Below the pieces are notes generated by a model. The model did no database searches. It was not told where the DNA came from and saw only the letters and a program-made list of their open reading frames with translations. The position numbers were made by a program, and so were the translations under genes. 64,000 nt of DNA from Crambe crambe (Eukaryota > Porifera > Demospongiae > Poecilosclerida > Crambeidae), in the NCBI GenBank assembly GCA_963924555.1, contig OZ004591.1:4898001-4962000 (forward strand), in the 5' to 3' direction. Positions 44,301 through 55,898 of this stretch are shown one piece after another; positions within the stretch are counted from its first letter, which is position 1; every line of letters begins with the position of its first letter.

Positions 44301-46782
44301 TGTATATGGACCTGTGACTGTAGGACACTGGTATCATTAGGACACTGGCATATTATATACCAGGACAATACTAGTGCATTAGGACCATCTGGACACTAAA
44401 TAATGTCAGTATTGGAACACTACTGAGAGTTAGAGGGGGCACCTTTAAAAGCTGCACTTTTTTCTGTGAAATGGTTAGAGTAACAATAGGCAAGCTGTGC
44501 AACTACCAATAAAACAAGCTATTTCCCAAGAGATAGCAGCCAGACTTATCAGTCGCATTTGGCACCATGGAAACGATGAATACACCACATGGTAATCATG
44601 GCTCATTAAGCCAAGTTCTCAAGGGAGCTATGTATGTAGTGTTGTGCAATAGCTTTAAAATTCTTATAAATCTCTGCATACCACTTAAACAGGAAAACTA
44701 AGAGAGGATTCATAATGTCGGAGAGAGGATTCATAATTTCATAATTGTGAATACATACAAAAACGCTTATTAACAGTAAACGATCTATCAAATTGTTATA
44801 GCAACATTCACACACACAAGTTTTCAAGTCATGTGCTCAAGCACACTATGAAGTGGTTTAAATATGCAAGTGTGTTGGATTTGAAGCTCGTACAGCTGAG
44901 AATTTACAGTAGTGAAAAGTGTGCCGATCGATAACAGCAACTGATGAAAATCAGTCTCCCCAAAAAGAAAGAGAAAGGTAATCCTCAAGACTGTGGACTG
45001 ACTGAACTTATCATGGACACAACAGCCAATGCTCTGAAAGGATTATACATGGTGACACACGTTTGCCATAAGTCCCAAAAATCTTTGAAAGACAACACAA
45101 GCACATTCGAACTTAAGGGAGGATGAGTACACCTGCATTGCATTCATACCAAAGAACTAACAGCCACTGCTTACATGCATGGTCTCTAAAAGAAGATCCT
45201 TTGTTGCCGTGAAAACTATGAAATCTCAAAACCTTTACTAGGACATACAGTAGTTTGCAGAACAGTTGTCATGCATCAGGCAGGGATAGGTGGTGGCCTT
45301 GAAGTATTTGTGGCTGGGGAACAATAAAATGTTTTCATAGCCCTATTATTCTTAGCCACTAGCTACTCCAGAGCCGCTGCTTATCTCTGCCTTATGCATG
45401 ACAACTGTTCTGCAAACTACTGTAGTGGCCATCACTAATATACTCCAAATGCAGAGTTCACCACAAAACACTTGAACTTCACACCAACACATCCGAAAAG
45501 GTAGAGAGCAATTGTTCGTTCTAATGGTTTACCCTGTGCCCACAACTTCATAGAACTGAGGCCAAGAACAAAATGATGAATGTAATTAGCATAATGTGTG
45601 AATAAGCAATCAAAGAATAGCTGCTGGCTTTTTGACAGCCAGAAATAATTGGAGTGGACACTCCGCCTAACAGTTTATGTTTAGATGTACTTTAAAACAA
45701 TTCGCTGCTTAGGCATGGGAAGCAGAGATGGGCCACCATTAGCAAAAAAAAAAAAGTTCTATTCCAAAGACAGTGATCAGTAGTCTAAATTTTTTTTTTT
45801 TGAAGTGAGATGGCTTGCAAATACACAACAAATGCACTCTTATCTTTAGTCACTTACCGAATAGTTGTACATTGGCACAGCTGCTAAGGCGATTTCTAAG
45901 CAATCCTGAAATGATTCCTTCATACCTCTGCACTGAATCTTGGATGAAGACTCCCTCAACACTCGACGAGCAGCATGTCCTCCGCAATTGGCACATAGTA
46001 CCAGCTGAAGGAAAGAAAGAGTTGGGAGTTAAATTTCCTGATAATAAGAAACAGAATCATAAAATTTTTTAGCTCCCAAAGAACCCCTGAATGCTATTTC
46101 ATGAATGACAGAACAGTGAGATGTTCTGTGGAACAATGGAATGCCACTCAATTACATCTCCATATCAAATAGGACAAAGGAAGCATTTCTACCAACCAAC
46201 AGTTATTGAACTGAGCCAGGAGGTAACCAGGTAAATGTACTAGTTGAACTTTTGTGTTATTATTGGTGGTGGTGGAAAGTCACACCCAGAGGGTATTTTG
46301 AAGTGAAATCCTTCATACCCTGAGGATATTATAACATGAAATCTACTACAATATACATGTACATACAGCTACAGCTGATCAGTCAAGGAACACAGTACAG
46401 CTACAGTGGGCATATAATATGCCATCAGCTACTGTGACTGTGCAACAAAACCTCTTGACAATTTTTTTATTGATTTTCACCCCTAGATAATCTGTCTGAT
46501 ATCATTACACTTCAAAAGAGAAGAAAGCTAGCCTAACTAGCAACCAGTTTGCAGATGCACACACACACACACACACAAAGCTCTCGAAAAAAGTTCCCAG
46601 CTATCATTACTACCACTTGCATGCATTTTACCTTCAGCTCTCAAGTGGGAATGAACTGCCGCACCGTCTCCTGTAATGGATTCCAAAACATTTCTCGGAT
46701 TCACACAAGTCGGATCGCTTCTGGCGAATATTGCCGGGAGCAGCGAGCAACACAGCAAAGCAAACAAAAAATTAAGGTTCAT
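34506..46782 (-). CDS. Glypican 1: GPI-type proteoglycan core protein, six exons
   Basis: Exons in transcript order: 46782-46632, 46004-45858, 37406-37231, 36993-36469, 35809-35568, 35436-34506; 723 residues with all phases consistent. Signal peptide 1-21. Glypican landmarks: LRRTCCSSSVEG (57-68), a Cys-rich core with THCAQCAGY...CSGFCLNTMRGCLLDL (about 250-280), and CWNGRL before the last exon. Basic sites LGKRS (341-345) and RPRSRR (359-364) follow the core and may be convertase sites. SSSGSGSEDED at about 508-516 is a good glycosaminoglycan attachment site (Ser-Gly next to acids); a second SSGSGD lies nearer the C-terminus. Between them is a Pro/Thr/Ser-rich mucin-like stretch of about 130 residues. 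The hydrophobic C-terminus (SIVLTLSLAVALLLAAV) suits GPI anchoring. Longer than the usual 550-600 residues because of the mucin-like region. Intron 2 spans 8.45 kb. Confidence 0.85.
34780..35100 (-). repeat. Coding repeats of the mucin-like Pro/Thr region
   Basis: Imperfect 30- to 45-bp units (read on the plus strand as gtggtgggtggagg with aggtgtattg-like spacers) encode TTSSDTPPPP-like blocks in the last glypican exon. Open frames in other registers here are shadows of this repeat. Confidence 0.8.
35941..36008. repeat. Hairpin with poly-C loop in a glypican intron
   Basis: 18-bp arms acctggtgctcgggcctt and aaggcctgagcaccaggt (one mismatch) flank a run of about 21 C. A second short palindrome, tgaggtcatca...tgacctcatca, follows at once. 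Confidence 0.8.
38559..38766. repeat. 26-bp tandem repeat, about 8 units
   Basis: Unit ggctggtccttaatgacagg + ttagct with ttcaat and ctcaat variants, repeated about eight times in glypican intron 2. Confidence 0.9.
39033..39194. mobile_element. MITE with tacagggt(a/t)ttgca termini, copy 1
   Basis: gtacagggtattgcaaaatc...gattctgcaaaacactgtac form about 28-bp imperfect terminal inverted repeats, with TA at both ends as expected for Tc1/mariner-type non-autonomous elements. The body (gaccgttccttatttggaag) recurs inverted at 57192-57354. Confidence 0.7.
41987..42102. repeat. 49-bp tandem repeat, 2.3 units
   Basis: Unit begins caccagatagtaactgcaga and ends ggaaacatttatt; starts at 41987, 42036 and 42085. 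Confidence 0.9.
45246..45424. repeat. Foldback element, ~44-bp arms
   Basis: tacagtagtttgcagaacag... at the left is inverted as ...ctgttctgcaaactactgta at the right, with ttgtcatgcat and ggcagggata in the stem. The tacagtagttt end resembles Tc1/mariner-type MITE termini. Confidence 0.85.
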
Positions 46783-46970
46783 TTTTTTTTTGATTCAAAC
46801 AATTCAAGCTAGCAAGTGTAAGTAACAAAACGCTGCAACTTCATGGCATATCTATCTAATTTTAAGCGTAATTAAGGCATCACGTGATGTTGTTGTACAC
46901 CCTACTGTACTACTAGCTAGCTAGCTTCTCTACACCAGCTCACCTTGACGTGTGTATCGTTTAAGAAGGG
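46783..46970. promoter_or_regulatory. Divergent (bidirectional) promoter of glypican 1 and CWC15
   Basis: Only 188 bp separate the two start codons. The interval holds a perfect 12-bp palindrome catcacgtgatg (46879-46890) with a central CACGTG E-box and no TATA box. By inference both genes are driven from this segment. Confidence 0.65.
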
Positions 46971-49900
46971 ATGACTACAGCTGCTAGGCCGACTTTCGAC
47001 CCTGCAAGGGGAGGAAGGGGCAAGGGTGAAGGTGACCTCTCCGCACTCTCAAAGCAGTACTCAAGTAGGGACATGCCTTCTCACACGAAACTTAAATACA
47101 GGTATTGTATATCATGTCTAAAGACTACATTTTCTTTAGTAGCTTGAGAGATGCATGCTTAACTACAATTTCAATTTGGATGATAGTTCTAATTAATGCA
47201 CACCAGCACACCATAACCCTTTTTGCTATTTGTAGAGAGTCAGGGCAAGGGACTTCAGAGGACCTGAAATCACGCAATTTTCGCCGTGAGCTTGAAGAGA
47301 AGGAGCACCAGGCTAGACAAAAGAGAGACAGAGAGAAGGCGAGGAGTTTTACAGGTATATTTTTGATATACCTACTGTTGAGGATGAGAGAAAGAGTCTA
47401 ATCAAACTGTCGGACTGCATTGTGTGTCTTATTTGTATTATGGCAATACTCATTAGGGACATAATTATGTGTAAAATTATCAGACTACCTGGGCAAGTTT
47501 TTATTACATTAGAGAATTCTAGAAATTTATGGCAGAATTCTTCTTTCTCCCACAATTCCACCCAGTCTAGCACTGCCTTGTGTGTATCCAGAGCTACATA
47601 AAATGCCAGCTGTTCATTTTCAGAAGAATTTGGCCAACCCAAGTTACCTAACCATTTTCCTGTTTTTACATGCATGCTGGACTTCACTTTGATAGGCTGA
47701 CTCATGCAAGCAAATGTATTTCGTCATTATGGCCATGTGTGTGACGTGACCTCAGACACATGTCGTAGCTCAATAGTTGTGTGCAGCTGGTCATCCCAAT
47801 TAAAGCATCTTCATTTCTTGCCCACCACATATCCTTCTTGTGGTTGGTCAGTGCATGTATATCACCCTTTGCCAGGTGCTTTTCAAGGGAGATGAAGAGT
47901 CAGCCATTGTGGTATTAGAAGTAATTGCTGGTCACCATCCTTTTCTGATCATTAAATTTCTGTGTAGGTTGTGGGATGTCATGATAAAGGATATCATATT
48001 ATCTTGTATTTGTTGTATGTAAGCCTTAGCTTTGAAGTCTTGGGTCTATATTAGGAAAGATGGATTTTATTTATTTATTTATTTCAGAGGCCCCAGTTAC
48101 TAGCAGTTCCAGCAGTAGCAAGAAACCTCGTCTTGAACAGCCACCTCCAGGTTAGTGCTGTGCCAGAAGTCAGACCTCTTTCATACCACTTAAAAGTTGT
48201 CAAGTTGTCAAGGCTCTGATAAGACCTAATTAATTTTCACATGCAAAAAAAAAAAAAAAAAAAAAAAAAAAGAAGAAGTTATGTAGTAGGTAACAGGATT
48301 AATGCACCCATAGACAAAACTGAGGAAAGTGTTGGGCAACTTCATGTGCTGACGAGTAAGAAATTAGTGATTTGATTATTAGAGTGTTTTCCCAGTGTTA
48401 AACTCTGGTTACTCTTCCTGGCATGAATGGTGTGGGGAAGGATTGTGTCTATGTATCACGGTTATATTACAGGATCAGGAAATGCCTTCAGTATCTATAC
48501 CACCGCCTTGGTGATTCATCACTTCTTGATTGAGCTGTAACACCCACATATATTTACATAAAGTCTACCCATAGCAAATGGTTGAAGTAGTGCAGTTTCC
48601 TATATGAATCGTGCACGCTAACTTAGGTTTGCTTTGACTTAAACCTGTTTATTATGCTATGTTTGAACTGGAAATGGTGTGCTTGTGCTTTGATATAGAG
48701 TCCTTGTACTTACAGTAGTTCACTATAGAGTTCACCATACTTTATTTTTATGCATTCTCCTTTTGCAGCAAGCATAGATGCTGATGACCCTGTGGATGAT
48801 GACGATGTAAGTGAATGAGTCATGACTGATAGTTGTGCCTTCTCAGACATGAGCATGCTTTCTTTTTGTTGTGATGCTGTCATTTTCGGGTTAGTTGTCC
48901 AAAAAACTTTGGCTCAAACCAGGAATTTCGACACATTTCGAATGCAGTTACATTTTGGACAACCAACCTGAAATTGATGGTATGGGAGATTTGCATCACA
49001 CTGGGTGCCCAAGGGAAGGGTAGGCTTCCATATAAGGAAGCTAATGGGTAGGCTTCCATATAAGGCTATGTCATAAACTCCTGTATAGACATTATGCTTT
49101 TTTGCTTCCCTATCGGGGTTTAATTTTGCTCCTAGTGAAAAAATTTGAGGAGGGGTAACTACAAACCAGTACATGTATGTGGAATTCTATGATAATCTCA
49201 TTACGAAAGCTAGCTAATTCCTATCATTCTATTCTTTAATTCCAGCTGTATAAAGTCATTATTCTTTTTTTACTGACCTATTATTCTTTAATTATGCTCG
49301 TACCTGATGTCATATGTATTTGAAAGACTACGTAAATAGCTATTAGCAGACAAGTTTGGTCCAGCTAGGCTAGCTAGTGTAGGCGCACATGATAAAATAC
49401 ATTCAAGATCAACCATGGAGTTCACTTTTGTTTGATAGCCAGCATTATGCTTCCTGCTTTGATAGACCAAAACTATGCTGGCAGAATGTGCCAGTCTCCT
49501 ACTCTTGTATCAATGAAAAGAAAAGGGTGCCATGGCCTTTCTTGGTCCCCATAAGACTATTGTGTGATTATTTGCTTGTCTCTTTGTTTGCAGGATGATG
49601 ATGATGATGATGACAGGTATGTAAGTAGCTTGGTGTCTGCTTCTTTGTCTTTTCTGTTCATGTGTGGAAATAATACTACATTACATGTGCCCTCTAAATG
49701 GATGGATATGTGACTACAAAGCCAATGTATAATGGGAGGTCATGTGACCACAATAATGGGCAATCATAATTATTACAGCAAGTTTCCTCACTTTTGCCAC
49801 TGCTACAGCTTGAGCCTTTAGACCAAACACTTTTGTGCTCAAAGAAATCACCAGGTCTATGTACACTGTGACTTAGTGGAACAAAAGGTTTGTGTCAACT

Positions 49901-50080
49901 GTGATTTTAAGACCTCTGGCTTTGCAAGGCAAAGGTGAGGAAACTTGCTCAATATAGCTAAGATAAGGTGTGCACCACAAAATTGGGAGGAACTAAGTGA
50001 ACTAACTCCTCCAATACAAGTTTTGAAGTATGTTTTTTTTTCTGCAGACAAATCCTATAATTATGAACTGTATTAGCCAC

Positions 50081-50113
<33 letters not shown>

Positions 50114-50685
50114 TGTGTAGACATGATGCAAATGTTAGTGTTGTGCACATTCCACTCAGGGCCCAGTCACCTTGTAGTGACAAGTTGAATATCAACTGTT
50201 TGCTTTTTAAGCTGCATGTGCTCACATTGTTGTTGCTTGATCCCACAGTTGTGAACTTGAGCTTGTAGTGATCAGATGTGGCTAGCTAGGCTAAGCTTGA
50301 TGAGAAAAAGGGAGACTATTCAAAGACAGCAGTGCGGTATTTGAGAGATTTTTGAAAATTCACAGCATTCAAGGGCAAGATGAAGGCTTCCCCAGCTTTA
50401 CCTGTCAGCAAGAGTCAGCAAATGAGCATGTGACAGTGACTTTTTTGCTAATACAGCAGACAGCAACTAAATTTAGCTATTGTCTACTATGATGTCACAT
50501 ACAGGAAGCTGCATGCGCTGTCTCCATTATGTAACCTAGAAGGTACCCCCTAACCATGAAAAGAGAACTGCTAATCATTGTTTATACAAACATGGACATC
50601 AAAAGTGCATAGTGCTATATATATATCCACCTACCACATTTCCAGTGAAGAAGGTGCTCTTTGAAAGCAATGTGATATAGTGTTA

Positions 50686-50763
<78 letters not shown>

Positions 50764-53666
50764 TACATGTAGCAAGTCATTTTTTCTCAGTACATGTTTT
50801 GTGAGACTTAATTTTCACTAATTTAGCAAGTTGCTTTATGTACGTGAGATTCTATTAACAAGTGCCAAAAGTCGTTATTGACTAAAAAGGAAAAGCCGAG
50901 AGAAGAGAGTCAGAAATGAAATGCCAATAACCACATTTAAGGTGTGCCACACTCATTTGTGAATGTCTGAGTATAACCTATAACCACATGAAGTAGATTT
51001 AGAGTTGCTAGGTCATCAGGGAAGCAGCTGCACCAATCAACAACAAACATGACTAAGTTACTGCTTCCCCATCACCCTGCGGAGTACAGAGGAGAAAGGT
51101 CATAGGGAACAGAACAGCTTCCCTCATCATCCTGTGGGGGGAGAGAGGTCATACGGGACAAGAACAGCTGGAGAATAATTTCGGAGTGCTTTATTTAGCT
51201 GTGAGTGAGAGTATGGTCAGAGGAGAGAGGTCATATGGAACAGAACAGCTGGAGAGTTAGTTATTCTTCTTCAGAGTGTACCGTTTTGGTAGAAGTATTT
51301 GGTTTTTTATCCATGTTTAAATACAATGCTTTCCCTGTTAGAGCTTAGCCTTCTCTTGATTCACAACAAACATTGCCATTATTCTCTCCTTGTGCGTGTA
51401 TGGTGAAAAGTTTAGGCACTTAGTCCTTATGAGGTCAGTTGTCTGCAAACACTTCCTTCCAGCCCACATACTATTTCACATCAAGGTGTCATAATAAGCC
51501 TATTCTTACTTAACAAAAAACCATGTGAGCATATTATTAATGCAAAAGGCTGATAATAGTGTCAGTGTTGAAGCCCCTGTGTGTCAGTGTTGAAGCCCCC
51601 CATTGGGAGACGAGACTACTCCTAGATCCTGTTAGTAAATCAACACCTGTTGTTTACACACAAGACTTTCTCAGTTCCCCCTCATCGCCTCCCACCCCCC
51701 CCTCCTCTTTCCCTGGGGTGTTGGTTCCTGTGAGCCAAAGTCTCGCTACTCTTGTAAACCTCTTAGCCTCGTAGTGAACCTCTATGCTAATACAGAGAAC
51801 GCCTTTTAATTATATAATAAACCATTAATGCCTCTAATGTAGGAGAACCTGAATGATGTACCTTGGGGACCTCTAACACATAATTATACATAGCAGAACC
51901 TCTAATGTTGTGTATAGGGGAACCTCTAATGTTGTGTATAGGGGAACCTCTAATGTTGTGTATAGGGGAACCTCTAATGTTGTGTATAGAGAAACATCTA
52001 ATGTTATGTATAGGGGAACCTCTAATGTTGTGCATAGGAGAACCTCTAATGTTGTGTATAGGGAACCTCTAATGTTGTGTATAGGGGAACCTCTAATGTT
52101 GTGTATAGGGGAACCTCTAATGTTGTGTATAGGGGAACTGCTAATATGCACTAATACCTCTAATCATATAAGAGTGATTTAGCCGTGAATGTTTTCTCCA
52201 GTGTGTGTGGTGGTTCTTGGTCACATTCTAACATACCTCCAAACATTAGAAGGAAATGTGCATCCCTCCTATAATTGTCACTCCCTTCCTTTTACCACAG
52301 CTACACAATCCTAAAAGATCCATTCAAGATTGTAGAATAAGTTCCTTCCTTAAAAAGATGAGTTCTCTTTGCCAATGAAAGGCAAACCTTACTTCTTGTG
52401 GCAGGTAGAGGGAGGGTTGTCTTGAGCCACAGCTAACCCTAGAATGGAGTACAGAGGGAGGGTTCTTGTGTTAGGCCAGATTGTTGGGTTTTATTTTTTT
52501 ACAGTGATGATGATGACACAGCTGAGCTGCTGAAGGAGCTGCAGAAGATCAGGAAGGAGAGAATGGAAGAACAAGAACAGAAGGTATTATCGTGGACTGG
52601 GGGAAATTGCTGTATTATACCCTAGGGTACTGAGAAACACCAATCTGATTTCAAATTTTTGGTACTATATGGTTTCTTACAATGCTCCAGCTGGCCTGCA
52701 GAGGAACTGTCTACCTTATATTATGGGCGGTTCCCCTTCTTTTGTGGGTCCCTGTTATACATAAGGTCCCACCTTTGCATCTTTAAGGCTTTAGTTATAA
52801 TACCCAGAATACTAGAGATAGTTAAACATGGTTAATTTTATAGCTCTTTTGATGTGGCCAGGAATCAGCTCTATGTACATGGGGCCATGTGAACTCTTTA
52901 CTTCTCCCATTCACAATTTTTAGGATTTGGTTGGACAAGCAGTGTTTCATAATGCTTTAAACACCGAGTTTGGTTGGTCTTTTTGACTCCCATGGTACTT
53001 TGCTTATCCAGGAACGGGAACGCAAGGAAGAAGAGGAGAGAATACGAACTGAAAACCTGCTGAAGGGGAACCCACTGCTGAATCAGCAGAAGGGAGGGGG
53101 AAACTTTCAGATCAAACGACGGTGAGAAAGATACTCTTCAGAATGTACAGTACATGGACACATTTGTTGGAAGGGGGGGTACCCAGCCTTTCGTCTTTTG
53201 TAGAGCGGTTATCCTATTTGTATACTGTATACAAAGCTTGTCCTTTGCGGAGTGTCATATATCAGAGATTCCGCCAGGTGCTTCTCACAAGTAGCAGCTT
53301 AAATAATGGACATGATAATAATTGTTACAGGTGGGATGATGATGTTGTATTCAAGAACTGTGCAAAAATTGAACAGAAGGAAAAAGTGAGTTCTCTAAGT
53401 CTCACTGTTGCTATTATACACACTCTGGTGTTTAATTGGGGTTGTCCCTGTAATTAAGCCAATTGCCCCCCCCCTGCATAATTAAGATAATCATGCAGTT
53501 TATGCCTACACATTCCATGGCAACCAAATTAATATGACAGGTGTTAACTGTATAATTGAAGGGGTTGTTGGTTTATTTATTTTTTTTATCCTTGCAGAAG
53601 AATTTTATCAATGACACTATCCGTTCCGAATTCCATCGAAAGTTTATGGACAAGTACATCAAATGA
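46971..53666 (+). CDS. CWC15: CWC15 spliceosome-associated protein homologue
   Basis: Nine exons: 46971-47101, 47236-47354, 48088-48150, 48769-48806, 49594-49616, 52505-52583, 53012-53121, 53331-53385, 53598-53666, giving 228 residues, almost exactly the usual metazoan length. The N-terminus [20 protein letters not shown] and [18 protein letters not shown] block, the FRRELEEKE segment, a central acidic run (DDDDDDDD region), the basic coiled stretch [35 protein letters not shown] and the [13 protein letters not shown] end match the CWC15/AD-002 family throughout. Known role: component of the Prp19-associated part of active spliceosomes. Exon 5 is only 23 nt, an Asp microexon. Divergent from glypican 1, convergent with the DCN1-like gene. 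Confidence 0.95.
48887..48970. repeat. Small foldback in CWC15 intron 4
   Basis: cgggttagttgtccaaaa and ttttggacaaccaacctg are inverted copies with one or two mismatches. Confidence 0.65.
49777..49949. repeat. Foldback element in CWC15 intron 5
   Basis: 22-bp termini agcaagtttcctcacttttg(cc) and (gg)caaaggtgaggaaacttgct, with further loosely paired sequence inside; 173 bp long. Confidence 0.75.
50689..50761. repeat. (CT)n microsatellite in CWC15 intron 5
   Basis: About 72 bp of uninterrupted CT. Confidence 0.95.
51899..52139. repeat. 24-bp minisatellite in CWC15 intron 5
   Basis: About ten units of aacctctaatgttgtgtata + gggg. The unit is a multiple of three and stop-free in several frames, which explains long frames on both strands; none is a gene. 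Confidence 0.95.
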
Positions 53667-55140
53667 ATAGGAAGGGACACTCACTGTATCTCCCCTTACA
53701 CTAACTGTTTCTTTCTCTTGCATTCTTTTTTCATCGATTCTACATGTCTTGTACCTTTTAATTCACTATGGACTATTGATATTAATGGCTAATTCAAGTG
53801 AGATTTTTTAAAAAGTGACAAGTGTATGGTGACACGTGTATGGTCATAGGTCCAATACCTTATTTGATTCTTGAAAGCAGTACAAGACAGATATGCAATA
53901 TTCATGTACAGTTATTGTTGAAAGCATGCAGTGCAAGACGGATATGCCATTCTATTTGGTTTGGTAGACATTCTCATAGTAACCACATGAAGTATTCTCC
54001 AGCGTACTAAAACAGTACATATTCCAGCAAGTTTGCCTCATTAGGATGGGTGGTTGGTTGGACATGGCTGGGCGAAGTGGTCAAGCATAAGTTTTTAAAT
54101 CAACTAATTAGTATTATACATCCAATAAGAGGAATTCAGGGGTGTGAATCTGTCAGCATACCAACAAGCTGTTTACAGGAATGTTAAAGGGATAGCTCAT
54201 AACTAGGTTATACACTAAGGGCCCCAAGGCTATAGCTCTAGACTTGGGTTATCAATCAACTATAGCCTTGGGGCCCTTAGTGAACACCTAGTACCATACA
54301 AGGCATGCTAATTGATACAATGGTCCAACACATGCTCTAACACCCTATATGTACCAATAGTAGTTGGGTATGTTGGCTCGGGATCTAAGCAGTATGTCAG
54401 CTGAAGAGGCTCGGAACAGCCATCCTAACCACTACGCATAATACAGTCATAATTAAATGACTGCAGAAATACTAGTTATGTGCTCGTACATAGCACGGAA
54501 GGGCGAGTGAAGCAACAACTTTAAACGTTGCATTATGACATTTTGGAGTTGCCATGCCCTCTTCTTATAGAGTCTATAAGCCCTATCCCTTTCATTTCTT
54601 TTATCAAGCCCTTGACCGTCTCATTCAGAGCTTCTTCTGGCTCTATCCTTCACATTCCTTCGGTCTAACCTTGCTCTTTTTTTTGCTGTTCGAGCAGTGT
54701 TCATTCGCTTCACTTTCCATCGTTACTGTTTTGCACATGCACAGTATTTTGGGGGCTTGACATATATCACAACTATCCAGTTTGTACACCGCATAGAAAG
54801 TGGCTCGCTTCACTCGCGATTACATTTACATCGACTTAATCTGACAAATTTCAGACGTCGTTCGCTGGAAGTTAGCACCAGGCAGAGACACTGTTGAACC
54901 TGTATGAAGTGCAGGGCTCTTATCTCCATAGTACTAGACAGAGATTTACTGTTAAGTATGGATGGTGGCCCACTGTCAATTAGTGCAGGCAGACCCTGAA
55001 ATTCTCTCCTCAATCATAATTATCTGATCTGAAGAATTTGAGAATTCAGAAATGGCCACATAGTATGCAATCATATCAGTATAAATCATACACAGCTTTA
55101 AAATATGGCAACTGGCTCCTAGAAGGCAACTAGTTAGAGC
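53667..55140. other. Convergent 3' intergenic region between CWC15 and the DCN1-like gene
   Basis: No gene recognised. A strong hairpin lies at 54203-54291. A frame at 54810-55013 on the minus strand was examined as a possible terminal exon and rejected. Confidence 0.45.
54203..54291. repeat. Hairpin with ~32-bp arms
   Basis: ctaggttatacactaagggc followed by cccaaggctatag pairs with ctatagccttggggccctta followed by gtgaacacctag; loop about 25 bp. Non-coding. Confidence 0.85.
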
Positions 55141-55813
55141 TTATGCTACTAGAACATTGTGTGCTGTACTTTGCTTATTATTAGTTACTATGGGTCGAGC
55201 GTACTCCACGAAATCGTCAATCAGAACTGGCCAAGCTCCTAAAGATTGGAAAAAGAGGTGTATCCACACCAATAACTTAGTATGAATACTACTTACCTTC
55301 TTCATCGTAGTTGCTCATGGAATCGTCTATGGTGATGGAGAAATCTAGTAGTAAGTTCCATGTGTCTTTGGGTATTGATCTTTTATGATGCTCCTAAGAT
55401 ACCAAATATTAGGTAAGTGGTCGTCAACTTTATAAACCGCGCTATAATTACACTATAATTATGATGATCATTACCAGCTTTCCCTTACCTTGAGAAATGT
55501 ACACCAAAGGTCTAAGAATTTGAATCTTCCCTTCATTACAATTTCCCAATAAGCTATTGCCATATCCAAATCTAAAAGAGGAAAGCCTATAAAAACACTT
55601 CCAGAGAGGTACAGATAATATTCTTGATAGTACCCACCTAGACTCTTCTGTCCTGGATTTTTGGCAAAGTTAAATGTGAACTGATATAAGTCTTTGAATT
55701 TCCACTGGTCTTTGATGTCTTTGTCCAGAGTTTCACATCTCTTCCGCAGCTTCTCTATGGTGTCACATCTATAATAATAGACAAACGTGCTATTATGAAG
55801 TGAGAAAAGAATC

Positions 55814-55898
<85 letters not shown>

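Larger units (their letters stand above)
37407..45857 (-). other. 8.45-kb intron 2 of glypican 1
   Basis: Flanking exon phases match exactly (1 nt carried over, 2 nt completed), so no coding exon is required inside it. I see no convincing gene on either strand. Contents noted: (GA)n near 38320-38355, a 26-bp tandem repeat, a MITE at 39033-39194, a 49-bp tandem repeat and a foldback element at 45246-45424. All other introns of this gene are below 700 bp. Confidence 0.65.

Noticed and set aside
51787-52182. Overlapping open frames on both strands with HNIRGSPI-like and MYRGTSNVV-like repeats
   Set aside because: Products of the 24-bp minisatellite, whose length is a multiple of three and free of stops; they lie inside a CWC15 intron.
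53122-53457. 111-codon plus-strand frame overlapping CWC15 exons 7-8
   Set aside because: It reads through the intron and only shares the exon 8 frame; the spliced model matches the family exactly.
54810-55013. Possible terminal exon of the DCN1-like gene (minus frame with FQGLPALID)
   Set aside because: LPALID loosely resembles the family's WPVLID, but the exon at 55238-55141 encodes [15 protein letters not shown] with correct phase and a stop, and gives the expected total length.
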